A DNA stretch of 19,254 bases from an uncultured Eubacteriales bacterium (GCA_934643185.1 CAKUBN010000044.1:1-19254), one strand, 5' to 3'; shown: positions 6,394 through 12,158, numbered from the stretch's first letter. A program made the numbers and translations. Notes: a model not told the origin generated them from the sequence alone.

Positions 6394-6600
6394 ATGAAAC
6401 TCAGTAAAAACAAATTTGAACTGCTTCTTGCGGAAAAGGAACTGACCTTGACGAAGCTTGCGGAACTTTCCGGCATTTCTCGGCAGAACATTTCCACGAT
6501 CAAGCAGAGAGGAACGTGCAGCCCGTGCACCGCTGCGAAGCTCGCAAAAGGCTTCGGCGTGCCCGTCGCGGAGATTTTAGACATGGAGGCAACAGCATGA
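6394..6600 (+). CDS. Cro-like small HTH protein
   Basis: A 68-residue XRE protein made almost entirely of one HTH: LLLAEKELTLTKLAELSGIS, then RQNISTIKQRG and the supporting helices CTAAKLAKGFGVPVAEIL. Size and position, directly behind the strong divergent promoter, fit a Cro-type regulator or a satellite Str protein. ATG 6394 is chosen because GAGGTG at 6379-6384 sits nine bases upstream; the in-frame GTG at 6382 lies inside that site. Its stop overlaps the start of the next gene (ATGA), which implies coupled translation. It probably binds the GGAACA/TGTTCC sites in competition with the repressor. Confidence 0.85.
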   Translation: MKLSKNKFELLLAEKELTLTKLAELSGISRQNISTIKQRGTCSPCTAAKLAKGFGVPVAEILDMEATA

Positions 6601-7253
6601 CCCACAAGGCAGAGCCGCTTCCGAAGCTGGTGTTTCTGGAAGCAGGAGAACACGAACCGTACACCACGGATAAGATCATAGCGGAAAGCGCGCTGATAGA
6701 ACGCGCAACGGTTACAAGGCTTATTCGTAACCACAAAAAGGACCTTGAAAGCTTCGGAAAGGTCGGATTTGAAATCCGAGCTTTAGAGAACTCAACTACC
6801 GGTCAAAAAGAAAAGCTCTACCACCTGAACGAGCAGCAAGCGACGCTTTTGATTACATACCTGCGTAATACCGAGCCGGTAAAGGCGTTCAAGAAAGCAC
6901 TGGTGAAAGAGTTCTACGCCATGCGCGCCGAACTGACAAAACGCCGCGAGCTGCGTGCAGAGGGCAAGCCGCAGCGGCGGAGCCTTACGGACATGATACG
7001 CGATAACCCGGAGGCGAACCGCTGGGACTACAAGCTATACACCGATTTGGCGTACAAAGCCGCTTTCGGCAAGACGGCGGCGCAGATCAGGAAGGAACGC
7101 GCCCCGGGCAGCAAGCGCCGGGCGGTGGATCTTCTGACCGCGGACGAACTTTCCGCCTACCAGAAGCAGGAAAACGCCGTTGCGAGCCTGTACGCTGTCG
7201 GCGTGGATTATGAAGCGATGAAAGCGGTATTGCTTACAGAAAGGACGAAATAA
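6597..7253 (+). CDS. Rha-family phage regulatory protein
   Basis: A 218-residue protein. Residues about 20-105 match the Rha domain: YTTDKIIAESALIERATVTR, a segment leading to FGKVGFEIRALE, and LYHLNEQQATLLITYLRNTE, followed by KAFKKALVKEFYAMR. Rha proteins occur in temperate phages and related elements and are thought to act as regulators. The C-terminal half (about 115-218) is basic and helical with no domain that I know. ATG 6597 overlaps the stop of the Cro-like gene by four bases, with GGAGGC at 6585-6590 as its ribosome binding site. It is part of the early rightward operon. Confidence 0.8.
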   Translation: MTHKAEPLPKLVFLEAGEHEPYTTDKIIAESALIERATVTRLIRNHKKDLESFGKVGFEIRALENSTTGQKEKLYHLNEQQATLLITYLRNTEPVKAFKKALVKEFYAMRAELTKRRELRAEGKPQRRSLTDMIRDNPEANRWDYKLYTDLAYKAAFGKTAAQIRKERAPGSKRRAVDLLTADELSAYQKQENAVASLYAVGVDYEAMKAVLLTERTK

Positions 7254-7254
7254 C

Positions 7255-7560
7255 ATGCAGAATTCATTAGGTACATACCCCATAGGCGGGAAAGAATATC
7301 CGGTCATCGGTCTTTCGCGGTTCAAAGGGCAGGCCGTGCCCGTCGTAGACGTGCCCGTCATGTCGGACTTCCGTTGGCAATTAAACGCGCTGAAAAGCCG
7401 TTTGCAGCGTCCGGACCTCTATGAGAAACAAGAATACGTACCGCACACGGTCGACAAACTCCGCCACTGGCTTATTCAGAACATCGACAAAGCAACCGAA
7501 GTCGAGCGAAAAGAAGCCGAAGCCCTGTTTAAGACGGGCGCACACAGAAAGGAAGCGTGA
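7255..7560 (+). CDS. Hypothetical protein in the early operon
   Basis: A 101-residue soluble protein that I do not recognise. The N-terminal half is rich in Gly, Pro and Val (YPIGGKEYPVIGLSRFKG, then QAVPVVDVPVMSD), suggesting short beta strands. The C-terminal half is charged and helical (LRHWLIQNIDKATEVERKEA). There is no signal peptide, membrane segment or cysteine pair. It starts two bases after the Rha stop with AAAGGAC upstream and ends four bases before the next HTH gene, so it is a real member of the operon. Codon use matches its neighbours. Confidence 0.7.
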   Translation: MQNSLGTYPIGGKEYPVIGLSRFKGQAVPVVDVPVMSDFRWQLNALKSRLQRPDLYEKQEYVPHTVDKLRHWLIQNIDKATEVERKEAEALFKTGAHRKEA

Positions 7561-7563
7561 ACC

Positions 7564-7794
7564 ATGGTCAAATGGAACAAATTAAAAGGCCGCATGTTCG
7601 AGCGCGGCATAACGCAGACGGACATTGTAAAAGCCATTGGGCGCGGCGTGAACTACGTCTGCACCCGCATCAACGGGCACAAGCCGTGGACAATTGATGA
7701 AATGGAAATCATCGGCGAGCTTTTAGAAATTCCCCGCGATGAGCTTATAGATTATTTTTCTGCGAAAGGAACATTGCCGTCATACCGCAAGTAA
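7564..7794 (+). CDS. Small HTH DNA-binding protein
   Basis: A 76-residue protein whose bulk is a helix-turn-helix: KLKGRMFERGITQTDIVKAI, GRGVNYVCTRINGHKPWT as turn and recognition helix, then EMEIIGELLEIPRDELIDYF. The form is XRE-like with a slightly unusual recognition segment. ATG 7564 follows GGAAGC, which overlaps the end of the previous gene. An excisionase or replication regulator role is possible from its place before the primase, but the sequence alone does not decide this. Confidence 0.75.
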   Translation: MVKWNKLKGRMFERGITQTDIVKAIGRGVNYVCTRINGHKPWTIDEMEIIGELLEIPRDELIDYFSAKGTLPSYRK

Positions 7795-8015
7795 CAGACC
7801 CCCGGACAAAAAAAGCGCCCCGTTCGGCGGCAACCGAGCGAGACGCAAAGACAAATAAATCCTCACCCAGACGATACCACGAACCGGCGGAAAAGTCAAG
7901 TGCAGATAGCCGGGAAGAACTCATAGACGCTACCGTGAAGCTGATGCAGCACATGCCGTTGAGCTACGTGCGCAGGCTGTTCATCACGGCTTTGGTGTGG
8001 GATAGAAAGCTATAA
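7773..8015 (+). other. Possible small coding frame before the primase, start unclear
   Basis: This frame stays open from inside the end of the HTH gene to TAA 8013-8015. Its last part (SREELIDATVKLMQHMPLSY, then VRRLFITALVWDRKL) looks protein-like: an amphipathic helix pair as in short phage-derived proteins. No ATG, GTG or TTG with a ribosome binding site is placed to start it; the frame runs back to an ATT at 7773 behind GAAAGGA. It may be a remnant, or be read by frameshift or reinitiation. Otherwise 7795-8070 holds two hairpins only. Confidence 0.3.
7808..7846 (-). terminator. Hairpin with a seven-T tail on the minus strand
   Basis: GCGCCCCGTTCGG (7815-7827) pairs with CCGAGCGAGACGC (7834-7846), with two wobbles and one mismatch in 13, around a 6-base loop. 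Seven A precede it on the plus strand, so on the minus strand the stem is followed by seven T, a textbook terminator. No leftward gene is visible nearby, so it would stop antisense transcription into the early operon. Confidence 0.5.
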
Positions 8016-8020
8016 ACACA

Positions 8021-8041
8021 AGCGGCGCGCTGAACGCCGCT
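8021..8041 (+). terminator. Hairpin upstream of the primase gene
   Basis: AGCGGCG (8021-8027) and CGCCGCT (8035-8041) are perfect inverted arms, followed by TTCGGCATTTTT. It can act as a partial terminator or attenuator 30 bases before the primase start. Confidence 0.45.
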
Positions 8042-8070
8042 TTCGGCATTTTTGAAAAGGAAGTGAAAAT

Positions 8071-8940
8071 TTGACCTTAGACGAAATTAAGGCACGCCTG
8101 CAGAACGTCCACGGCTGTTCCGCACGGTGCCCGGCACATGAAGACAAATCAAACAGCTTATCCGTCACAGAGGGCAAAAACGGGCGCGTGCTCTTAAAGT
8201 GCCACGCCGGATGCACGACGGAGAAAATCTGCGGGGCGCTCGGCATCACGGTCGCCGACCTCTTTTCAGAATCTCTCAAAAAGGAAGAAAAGCCTCGGAA
8301 GGAAAAGCGCGAATTTGTGGCGAAGTACGACTACACCGACGAAAACGGGGCGTTTCTGTACCGCAAGACCCGCTACCGCACCGAAAGCGGCGGCAAAACC
8401 TTCGTGTGGTCGCACAAGGACGGCAAAGAGATGAAGATCGGGCGCGGCGGCGCGGAGCCGGTACTTTATAACCTGTGGGAAGCGGCAGATAAGCCCGAGC
8501 TTTACATGGTGGAGGGCGAAAAGGACGTTGAAACACTGCGCCGCATGGGGCTTACGGCGGTCTCCGTGCCGGACGGCGCCGCTTCCAAATGGCACGGGAA
8601 TTTCACCGCAGCGCTCGAAAGCAAGCGCGTGACGATCATTGAAGATAACGACGAGCCCGGCAAAGCGTTTGCCCTAAGGGCAGCACAGGCGCTTTTCGGA
8701 CACGCCGCAGAAGTGAAAATACTGGACCTCACACAGGAATGGACGGATTTAAAGCCGCACGGCGATATTTCCGACGTCGTGGACATGGAGGGCAGCAAAA
8801 AGGACGTTTTGCGCCGCTTGGAAGCCTTGCAGATCACCACGCCCGTTTATACCCCGCACAATGCGGAAGCGGCACAAGAGGCCGCGCAGAACCCGGAGGA
8901 CGCGTTTTTCGAGTGCTTCCGCCCCCCTCAGCGATTTTGA
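8071..8940 (+). CDS. Primase-like protein (zinc finger plus TOPRIM), probably the N-terminal part of a frameshifted primase-helicase
   Basis: A 289-residue protein with a CHC2-like zinc finger near the N terminus (C20-x2-H23, then C44-x3-C48). A TOPRIM domain lies at about 143-215 (VEGEKD with E148; the acidic pair in E-D-N-D-E-P-G at 191-197). It would lay down RNA primers for replication of the excised element. The start is TTG 8071, with AAAAGGAAGTG nine bases upstream. At the C terminus the sequence passes from E-D-A-F-F-E-C-F-R-P into a run of six C and stops after P-Q-R-F. One base less in that run would continue directly into the helicase frame (F-R-P-L-S-D-F-D-E-Q-E), so the two frames probably were, or still are, one protein of about 626 residues. 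Confidence 0.82.
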   Translation: MTLDEIKARLQNVHGCSARCPAHEDKSNSLSVTEGKNGRVLLKCHAGCTTEKICGALGITVADLFSESLKKEEKPRKEKREFVAKYDYTDENGAFLYRKTRYRTESGGKTFVWSHKDGKEMKIGRGGAEPVLYNLWEAADKPELYMVEGEKDVETLRRMGLTAVSVPDGAASKWHGNFTAALESKRVTIIEDNDEPGKAFALRAAQALFGHAAEVKILDLTQEWTDLKPHGDISDVVDMEGSKKDVLRRLEALQITTPVYTPHNAEAAQEAAQNPEDAFFECFRPPQRF

Positions 8941-9949
8941 CGAGCAGGAAGCCGCGTGGCTGATTCCAGGCTGGGTGCCGAAAGGGCAAATCACCTTATT
9001 AGCCGCCGACGGCGGCACGGGCAAGACCACGCTGTGGTGCAACATCGTCGCCGCATTGAGCAGCGGACGAAAGAGCCTGCTCGACACCGCCGACACGGAC
9101 CGCAAGCCGCTTTCCGTTGCGTTTCTCACCACAGAGGACAGCGTGCGCCAGAAGCTAAAACGCAAGCTGCGCGAAGCCGGAGCCGACCAAACAAAGGTGC
9201 TGACGCCCGATTTTCTCGCCGACAAAGAAGGGCTGCTGCGGGACTTCAAGTTCGGCACGCACAAAATGGCATCGTTTATCCGCCGCTTCCGCCCCGCGCT
9301 GTGCGTCTTCGACCCCGTGCAGGGGTTCATTCCGCCGGAGATCAACATGGGAAGCCGCAACGCCATGCGCGATTGTATGGCGCCGCTGATCTCCCTCGGC
9401 GAAGAATACGGCACGACGTTTCTTATCATCTGCCATACAAACAAGCGCAAAGGTGCTTCCGGGCGCGACCGCATCGCCGACACCGCCGACCTGTGGGACA
9501 TCGCCCGTTCCGTGCTGATGATGGGCTACACGGAGGAAGCCGGCGTGCGCTACCTCTCGAACGAGAAGAATAACTACGCCTCTTTGCAGGAGACCGTTTT
9601 GTTCACGATAGACGAAGCCGGTCAACCCCACCGCAGCGGAACGAGCATGAAGCGCGACCGGGAATACATGGCAGCAGTTTCCGACGCAAAGACGACACCG
9701 CGCATTGAGGATTGTAAAGAAACCTTACTTCTGCTTCTCGATGAAAACGAATGCCGTATGCCTGTAAAAGACCTTGAAGGCAAGCTGAAAGAATTCGGCT
9801 ACGGCTACCATACCATACGCAAGGCAAAAGAGGAGCTCTGCGAAACCTCTGCCATACGCGTGAAACCGGGCGGCAAAGGTGCGCCTTGGGTCGTGGAAAA
9901 GACCGAGTTTTCCGAACCTGATACATACACCCCTCCGTCAGACATATAA
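8861..9949 (+). CDS. RepA-like AAA (RecA-fold) helicase/ATPase, probably the C-terminal part of the frameshifted primase-helicase
   Basis: The open frame has 362 codons. Walker A is A-A-D-G-G-T-G-K-T-T (9002-9031), Walker B is in C-V-F-D-P-V, and sensor-like F-L-I-I-C-H-T-N-K follows, as in AAA_25/RepA replicative ATPases. The C-terminal region (about 285-345) looks like a winged-helix DNA-binding part. ATG 8861 lies inside the primase gene with no ribosome binding site, and the first 20 residues (mostly Arg, Lys, Thr and Ser) are the shifted reading of the primase tail. Family-like sequence begins at A-P-L-S-D-F-D-E, exactly at the C run. I infer that the true product starts at TTG 8071 and needs a +1 shift, or that the gene is broken. 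Confidence 0.8.
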   Translation: MRKRHKRPRRTRRTRFSSASAPLSDFDEQEAAWLIPGWVPKGQITLLAADGGTGKTTLWCNIVAALSSGRKSLLDTADTDRKPLSVAFLTTEDSVRQKLKRKLREAGADQTKVLTPDFLADKEGLLRDFKFGTHKMASFIRRFRPALCVFDPVQGFIPPEINMGSRNAMRDCMAPLISLGEEYGTTFLIICHTNKRKGASGRDRIADTADLWDIARSVLMMGYTEEAGVRYLSNEKNNYASLQETVLFTIDEAGQPHRSGTSMKRDREYMAAVSDAKTTPRIEDCKETLLLLLDENECRMPVKDLEGKLKEFGYGYHTIRKAKEELCETSAIRVKPGGKGAPWVVEKTEFSEPDTYTPPSDI

Positions 9950-9953
9950 AAAA

Positions 9954-10003
9954 CTACAAATCTTAAAAAAACATAGATTATATCTATATTTCAAGATTTG
10001 TAG
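9954..10003 (+). terminator. Long inverted repeat behind the helicase gene
   Basis: CTACAAATCTT (9954-9964) and AAGATTTGTAG (9993-10003) are perfect inverted arms. Inside them ATAGAT-tat-ATCTAT forms a second perfect hairpin in very AT-rich DNA. It lies five bases after the stop of the helicase gene. No T tract follows, so an origin structure is as likely as termination. Confidence 0.55.
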
Positions 10004-10156
10004 AGGGGGGCAAGACTTAGCAGTTTAGGGGCAAATCTTAAATCAAGTCTTGTCCCCCTGCGCAAATCTTGGGACCCGCATAAACACTGGGAAAAGTTAA
10101 GATTTGACCACCCTGTGTCTCTCTGACGGGAAGCGTGCAAGACTTGTACAAGACTT
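9954..10156. repeat. Iteron-like cluster, candidate replication origin of the element
   Basis: Nine copies of an 8-mer CAA(A/G)(T/A)CTT occur within about 200 bases. CAAATCTT lies at 9957, 10032 and 10063 and inverted at 9993 and 10099; CAAGACTT lies at 10011, 10138 and 10149 and inverted at 10045. Two larger inverted repeats are built from them: 9954-10003, and 10005-10018 with 10045-10058 (13 of 14 matching). AT-rich DNA with nested hairpins sits at the left. In satellites of the SaPI type the origin lies directly behind the primase/rep gene and is made of iterons flanking AT-rich DNA, so this is the best origin candidate. Operator sites for the next gene are the alternative. Confidence 0.6.
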
Positions 10157-10201
10157 AACCTCCGCGCCCTTCATGTTTCACGCAAAAAGAAAGGAGAATT
10201 T

Positions 10202-10957
10202 ATGACGAACGAACAGCTTGCCGTATTGGCGCAGCAGGGTGACCGGCGGGCGCTCTTTGATTTGTGGGAAGCGGTGAAGCCGTTCTGCATGGCAGCGGCG
10301 GGGCACGTTTACCGCAGGCACGACCCCGCGCAGCTCTCCGGGCGCGGCGTGACACTGGAAGACCTCCAGCAAGAGACCTACTGCGCGTTCCGAAAAGCCC
10401 TTGCGGCGTTCAAGCCGGAGCAGGCGTATAAATTCACCACCTATCTTTCCTACCCGCTGAAAAACGCCTTTGCCCAGCTTTTGGGCTACGGAAATACGAA
10501 GCGCGATCCGCTCGACGACTGCCTGAGCTTTGACGCGCCCGCCGGTGAAGATAACGACGCCCCGCTTTCCGACGCGATAGAAGACCCGGAAGCGGCGCAG
10601 CAGATCACGGACGTGGAAGACGACTGCTACACCGCCGCCCTGCACACGGCGCTTGAAACCGCCATGCGGGAGACCTGCGACCCGGCAGAGCAGCGCGTTT
10701 TGAAGACCCGTTTCTACCTGAACCAAACGCGCGGGCAGTGCGCCGAAACGCTCGGCATGACGAAAGCGGGCGTACGGCAGTTGGAAGCCCGGGCGCTGCG
10801 CAACATGCGAAAGCCCGAAGCTCGCCGCCTTTTAAACGGCTTCCGGGAAGAATACGCCTATTCCGTTTCCACGTCGTTCTCTGCATGGAGCGCCAAAGGC
10901 AGCAACCCGGAGCGCGTCACAGAGCTTCTGGAACGCGATTTTCACGGCTTTAAGTGA
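10202..10957 (+). CDS. Sigma-70-like RNA polymerase sigma factor of the element
   Basis: A 251-residue protein. Region 2 is seen around residues 54-96 (DLQQETYCAFRKALAAF, then the F-T-T-Y-L-S-Y-P-L-K-N-A-F helix), and region 4 with its HTH at about 163-204 (EQRVLKTRFYLNQTRGQCAE, then GMTKAGVRQLEARALRNM). An acidic linker joins them. Regions 1.1 and 3 are absent, as in small phage-type sigma-like factors. ATG 10202 follows AAGGAGAATTT. It probably redirects RNA polymerase to element promoters or acts like phage late activators. It stands alone behind the iteron region. Confidence 0.8.
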   Translation: MTNEQLAVLAQQGDRRALFDLWEAVKPFCMAAAGHVYRRHDPAQLSGRGVTLEDLQQETYCAFRKALAAFKPEQAYKFTTYLSYPLKNAFAQLLGYGNTKRDPLDDCLSFDAPAGEDNDAPLSDAIEDPEAAQQITDVEDDCYTAALHTALETAMRETCDPAEQRVLKTRFYLNQTRGQCAETLGMTKAGVRQLEARALRNMRKPEARRLLNGFREEYAYSVSTSFSAWSAKGSNPERVTELLERDFHGFK

Positions 10958-10965
10958 ATTTCATG

Positions 10966-11005
10966 ACACGAGTACGCGCGTGAATTAGTGAACACGATAC
11001 GCGCG
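10966..11005. repeat. Direct repeat ACACGA(G)TACGCGCG
   Basis: ACACGAGTACGCGCG (10966-10980) recurs as ACACGATACGCGCG (10992-11005), 26 bases apart, right after the sigma-like gene. The word TACGCGCG is rare-looking in this window. It may be a protein binding site. Confidence 0.4.
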
Positions 11006-11017
11006 GGAAAAACAACA

Positions 11018-11046
11018 CCCCACAACCGTTCTTTTCGGCTGCGGGG
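11018..11046 (+). terminator. Probable hairpin terminator behind the sigma-like gene
   Basis: CCCCACAACCG (11018-11028) pairs with CGGCTGCGGGG (11036-11046) at 9 of 11 positions around a T-rich loop. The T tract after it is poor, so efficiency is uncertain. Confidence 0.45.
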
Positions 11047-11048
11047 GC

Positions 11049-11077
11049 TTGCTGTTTGGGGGCTGTTGTGTTATACT
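11049..11077 (+). promoter_or_regulatory. Candidate promoter for a short RNA
   Basis: TTGCTG (11049-11054) and TATACT (11072-11077) are 17 bases apart. No coding frame follows before the terminator at 11124-11164. Confidence 0.4.
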
Positions 11078-11083
11078 ATGGGT

Positions 11084-11164
11084 GTCTAAGGTCGTTTTAA
11101 CGGCTGCCGTTTCAGCGGCTTTTCCCCTTGCATCGCTTTACCGGAGCTTTGCAGGGGGATTTTT
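11084..11164 (+). ncRNA. Putative short non-coding RNA of about 80 bases
   Basis: A predicted start about seven bases after TATACT and a rho-independent terminator enclose a segment without an open frame. The terminator stem is CCCCTTGC (11124-11131) with GCAGGGG (11151-11157), followed by ATTTTT. A 5' hairpin AACGG-ctg-CCGTT is also visible. It may be a small regulatory RNA, or the leader of a transcript that reads past the terminator. I do not recognise the RNA family. Confidence 0.35.
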
Positions 11165-11173
11165 CATTGTACC

Positions 11174-11286
11174 GTTTCTATCCACGCCCTCCGGGTAGAG
11201 GGTGACTTGTTCCGCATCAATCCGCGAAACGTCATGTTTCTGGTTTATTGACTATTTCAATTCACGCCCACCGTTTGGGCGAATAA
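11174..11286 (-). CRISPR. Two degenerate type I-C-like CRISPR repeats flanking a 47-base interval
   Basis: Unit 1 (11174-11206) reads GTTTCTATCCACGCCC at one end and GAGGGTGAC at the other; unit 2 (11254-11286) reads ATTTCAATTCACGCCC, then ACCG and TTTGGGCGAA. Both have the I-C plan known from Clostridia (an ATTTCAATCCACGC end, a GC-rich inverted stem, a GAC-like end). Both keep the stem: GCCCTC/GAGGGT in unit 1 and CGCCCA/TGGGCG in unit 2. The RNA-like direction (ending GTGGATTGAAAT) is leftward. The interval is 47 bases, longer than usual I-C spacers of about 33-36. There are no cas genes. A mini-array, a relic or an RNA anti-CRISPR are all possible. The rest of 10958-11463 holds only the sites listed. 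Confidence 0.4.
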
Positions 11287-11327
11287 CTACTGCTTTCCCC
11301 TCCTTTTGACCCTGTTTTACTGTCTAT

Positions 11328-11356
11328 ATTATATCTCTTGCGCAAGATGAAGTAAA
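11328..11356 (-). promoter_or_regulatory. Leftward promoter reading into the CRISPR-repeat-like units
   Basis: On the minus strand TTTACT (11356-11351) and TATAAT (11333-11328) are 17 bases apart. The palindrome CTTGCGCAAG (11337-11346) lies in the spacer, so a repressor bound there would block it. An AAAAGGAGGGG-like site follows downstream, but no start codon is placed to use it. Confidence 0.5.
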
Positions 11357-11413
11357 TAGGCAGACCTGCTAATCTTACGCAAGATTATTTGTGCATTGTG
11401 TTTCTTGTGCAAG
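11337..11413. promoter_or_regulatory. Three palindromic operators (CTTRYGCAAG)
   Basis: CTTGCGCAAG (11337-11346), AATCTT-ACGC-AAGATT (11371-11386) and CTTGTGCAAG (11404-11413) share one plan. The first sits in the spacer of the leftward promoter, and the last overlaps the -35 box of the rightward one. They are probable sites for the RHH-like protein encoded next to them. Confidence 0.65.
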
Positions 11414-11433
11414 ATTGATATTTGTGTTATAAT
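11405..11433 (+). promoter_or_regulatory. Promoter of the RHH-like gene
   Basis: TTGTGC (11405-11410) and TATAAT (11428-11433) are 17 bases apart. The -35 box lies within the third palindromic operator. Confidence 0.65.
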
Positions 11434-11463
11434 GGTGCCATGATGGAGAAGGAGCGTATTCTT

Positions 11464-11658
11464 ATGGCTGGTAAATCCGAATATAAAAACAAATGGTTAT
11501 CCGAAAACAAGGAGCGTGTCAACTTGGTCTTGGCGAAAGGGCGAAAAGAAATCATCAAAACCCACGCCGAGCAGCACGGCGAAAGCCTGAACGGGTTTAT
11601 AAACCGCGCCATAGACGAAGCTATAAAGCATGACACGGAGGTCAAGCCCGATGCCTGA
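11464..11658 (+). CDS. Ribbon-helix-helix (Arc-like) small regulator or antitoxin
   Basis: A 64-residue protein. The segment KERVNLVLAKGRKEIIKTHA gives a strand and first helix, and the E-S-L-N-G-F-I-N-R-A-I-D-E-A-I-K part gives the second helix with the usual S-x-N-x-F-I turn of Arc-like antitoxins. AAGGAG at 11450-11455 selects ATG 11464; an earlier in-frame start at 11422 would lie inside the -10 region. No toxin gene of matching type follows directly, so it may be an orphan antitoxin or a plain repressor. It faces three palindromic operators and two divergent promoters, so it likely controls itself and the leftward transcript. Confidence 0.75.
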   Translation: MAGKSEYKNKWLSENKERVNLVLAKGRKEIIKTHAEQHGESLNGFINRAIDEAIKHDTEVKPDA

Positions 11659-11733
11659 GGTCATGCCGGAGCGCGAAAGCATGTAAAGGTGAAAAGCTAT
11701 GAAAAAATCAAAGAATTTTTTATTTTTGCTTGC

Positions 11734-11757
11734 TTTTATAACTTATAAGTTATAAAA
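11734..11757. promoter_or_regulatory. Perfect 24-bp palindrome, operator of the toxin-antitoxin-chaperone operon
   Basis: TTTTATAACTTA is followed at once by its exact reverse complement, so all 12 base pairs match with no spacer. It lies just before the ribosome binding site of the toxin gene. TTGCTT at 11726-11731 and TATAA-type -10 words inside the palindrome would form the operon promoter, so the bound antitoxin would block it. Confidence 0.75.
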
Positions 11758-11777
11758 TCGAGGTGAATAATAGAGTT

Positions 11778-12155
11778 GTGGAACTAATAAAACTGAGTGA
11801 CTATGAAAACATATATGAAGTGGATGTTTTTGAAAAAGAATTCCACGGCTTATTTTCCAAAAACAAAGCCGAAGCCAGACGCTACCAAAATTGGTTAGAC
11901 CGTCGGCTTCGCATTTTGGACGAAAGCGGCGCACAAGCAACGGACGGCGTGCTTTTTAGACAGCTGTCCGGCTATAATAATTTATTATACGAAATTCGGT
12001 ACCCACACAGCAAAGCAAACCCGCGTGTGATTTATTGCATACTTTCCGAAGAAGGCGCATTGATATTGTTAGCCGCTTCAAAAGAAAAGTCCGCAACAGA
12101 TATAACAGCTGCTGCGGATCGAGCTTTTAAACGTCTTAAGATTTTGGAGGAATGA
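11778..12155 (+). CDS. higB: HigB/RelE-superfamily toxin (phage Gp49-like)
   Basis: A protein of about 125 residues with the Gp49-like/HigB plan: an N-terminal helical pair (FHGLFSKNKAEARRYQNWL), the strand region DGVLFRQLSGYNNLLYEIRY, then RVIYCILSEEGALILLAAS with a helical KxxA tail (AADRAFKRLKILEE). Such proteins are ribosome-dependent mRNA endonucleases. The start is uncertain: GTG 11778 lies 12 bases after GAGGTG (11760-11765), while GTG 11763 is part of that site. It overlaps no gene and ends three bases before the antitoxin. The toxin-first order is typical of HigBA and of toxin-antitoxin-chaperone operons. It is more AT-rich than the replication genes. Confidence 0.8.
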   Translation: MELIKLSDYENIYEVDVFEKEFHGLFSKNKAEARRYQNWLDRRLRILDESGAQATDGVLFRQLSGYNNLLYEIRYPHSKANPRVIYCILSEEGALILLAASKEKSATDITAAADRAFKRLKILEE

Positions 12156-12158
12156 ATT

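Noticed and set aside
6516..6596. Upstream extension of the Rha gene to 6516
   Set aside because: The extension overlaps the Cro-like gene in another frame and lacks a ribosome binding site; ATG 6597 has one and shows ATGA coupling.
8861..8940. Programmed -1 frameshift between primase and helicase
   Set aside because: The needed shift is +1 (or one base fewer in the C run); a -1 shift at C-CCC-CCT would enter the wrong frame.
11174..11286. Functional CRISPR-Cas locus
   Set aside because: Only two diverged units, a 47-base interval and no cas genes in the window; kept only as a repeat-like candidate.
11663..11700. Small toxin gene directly behind the RHH-like gene
   Set aside because: Only a few dozen bases before the TAC promoter, with early stops in every frame; the RHH-like gene appears to be an orphan.
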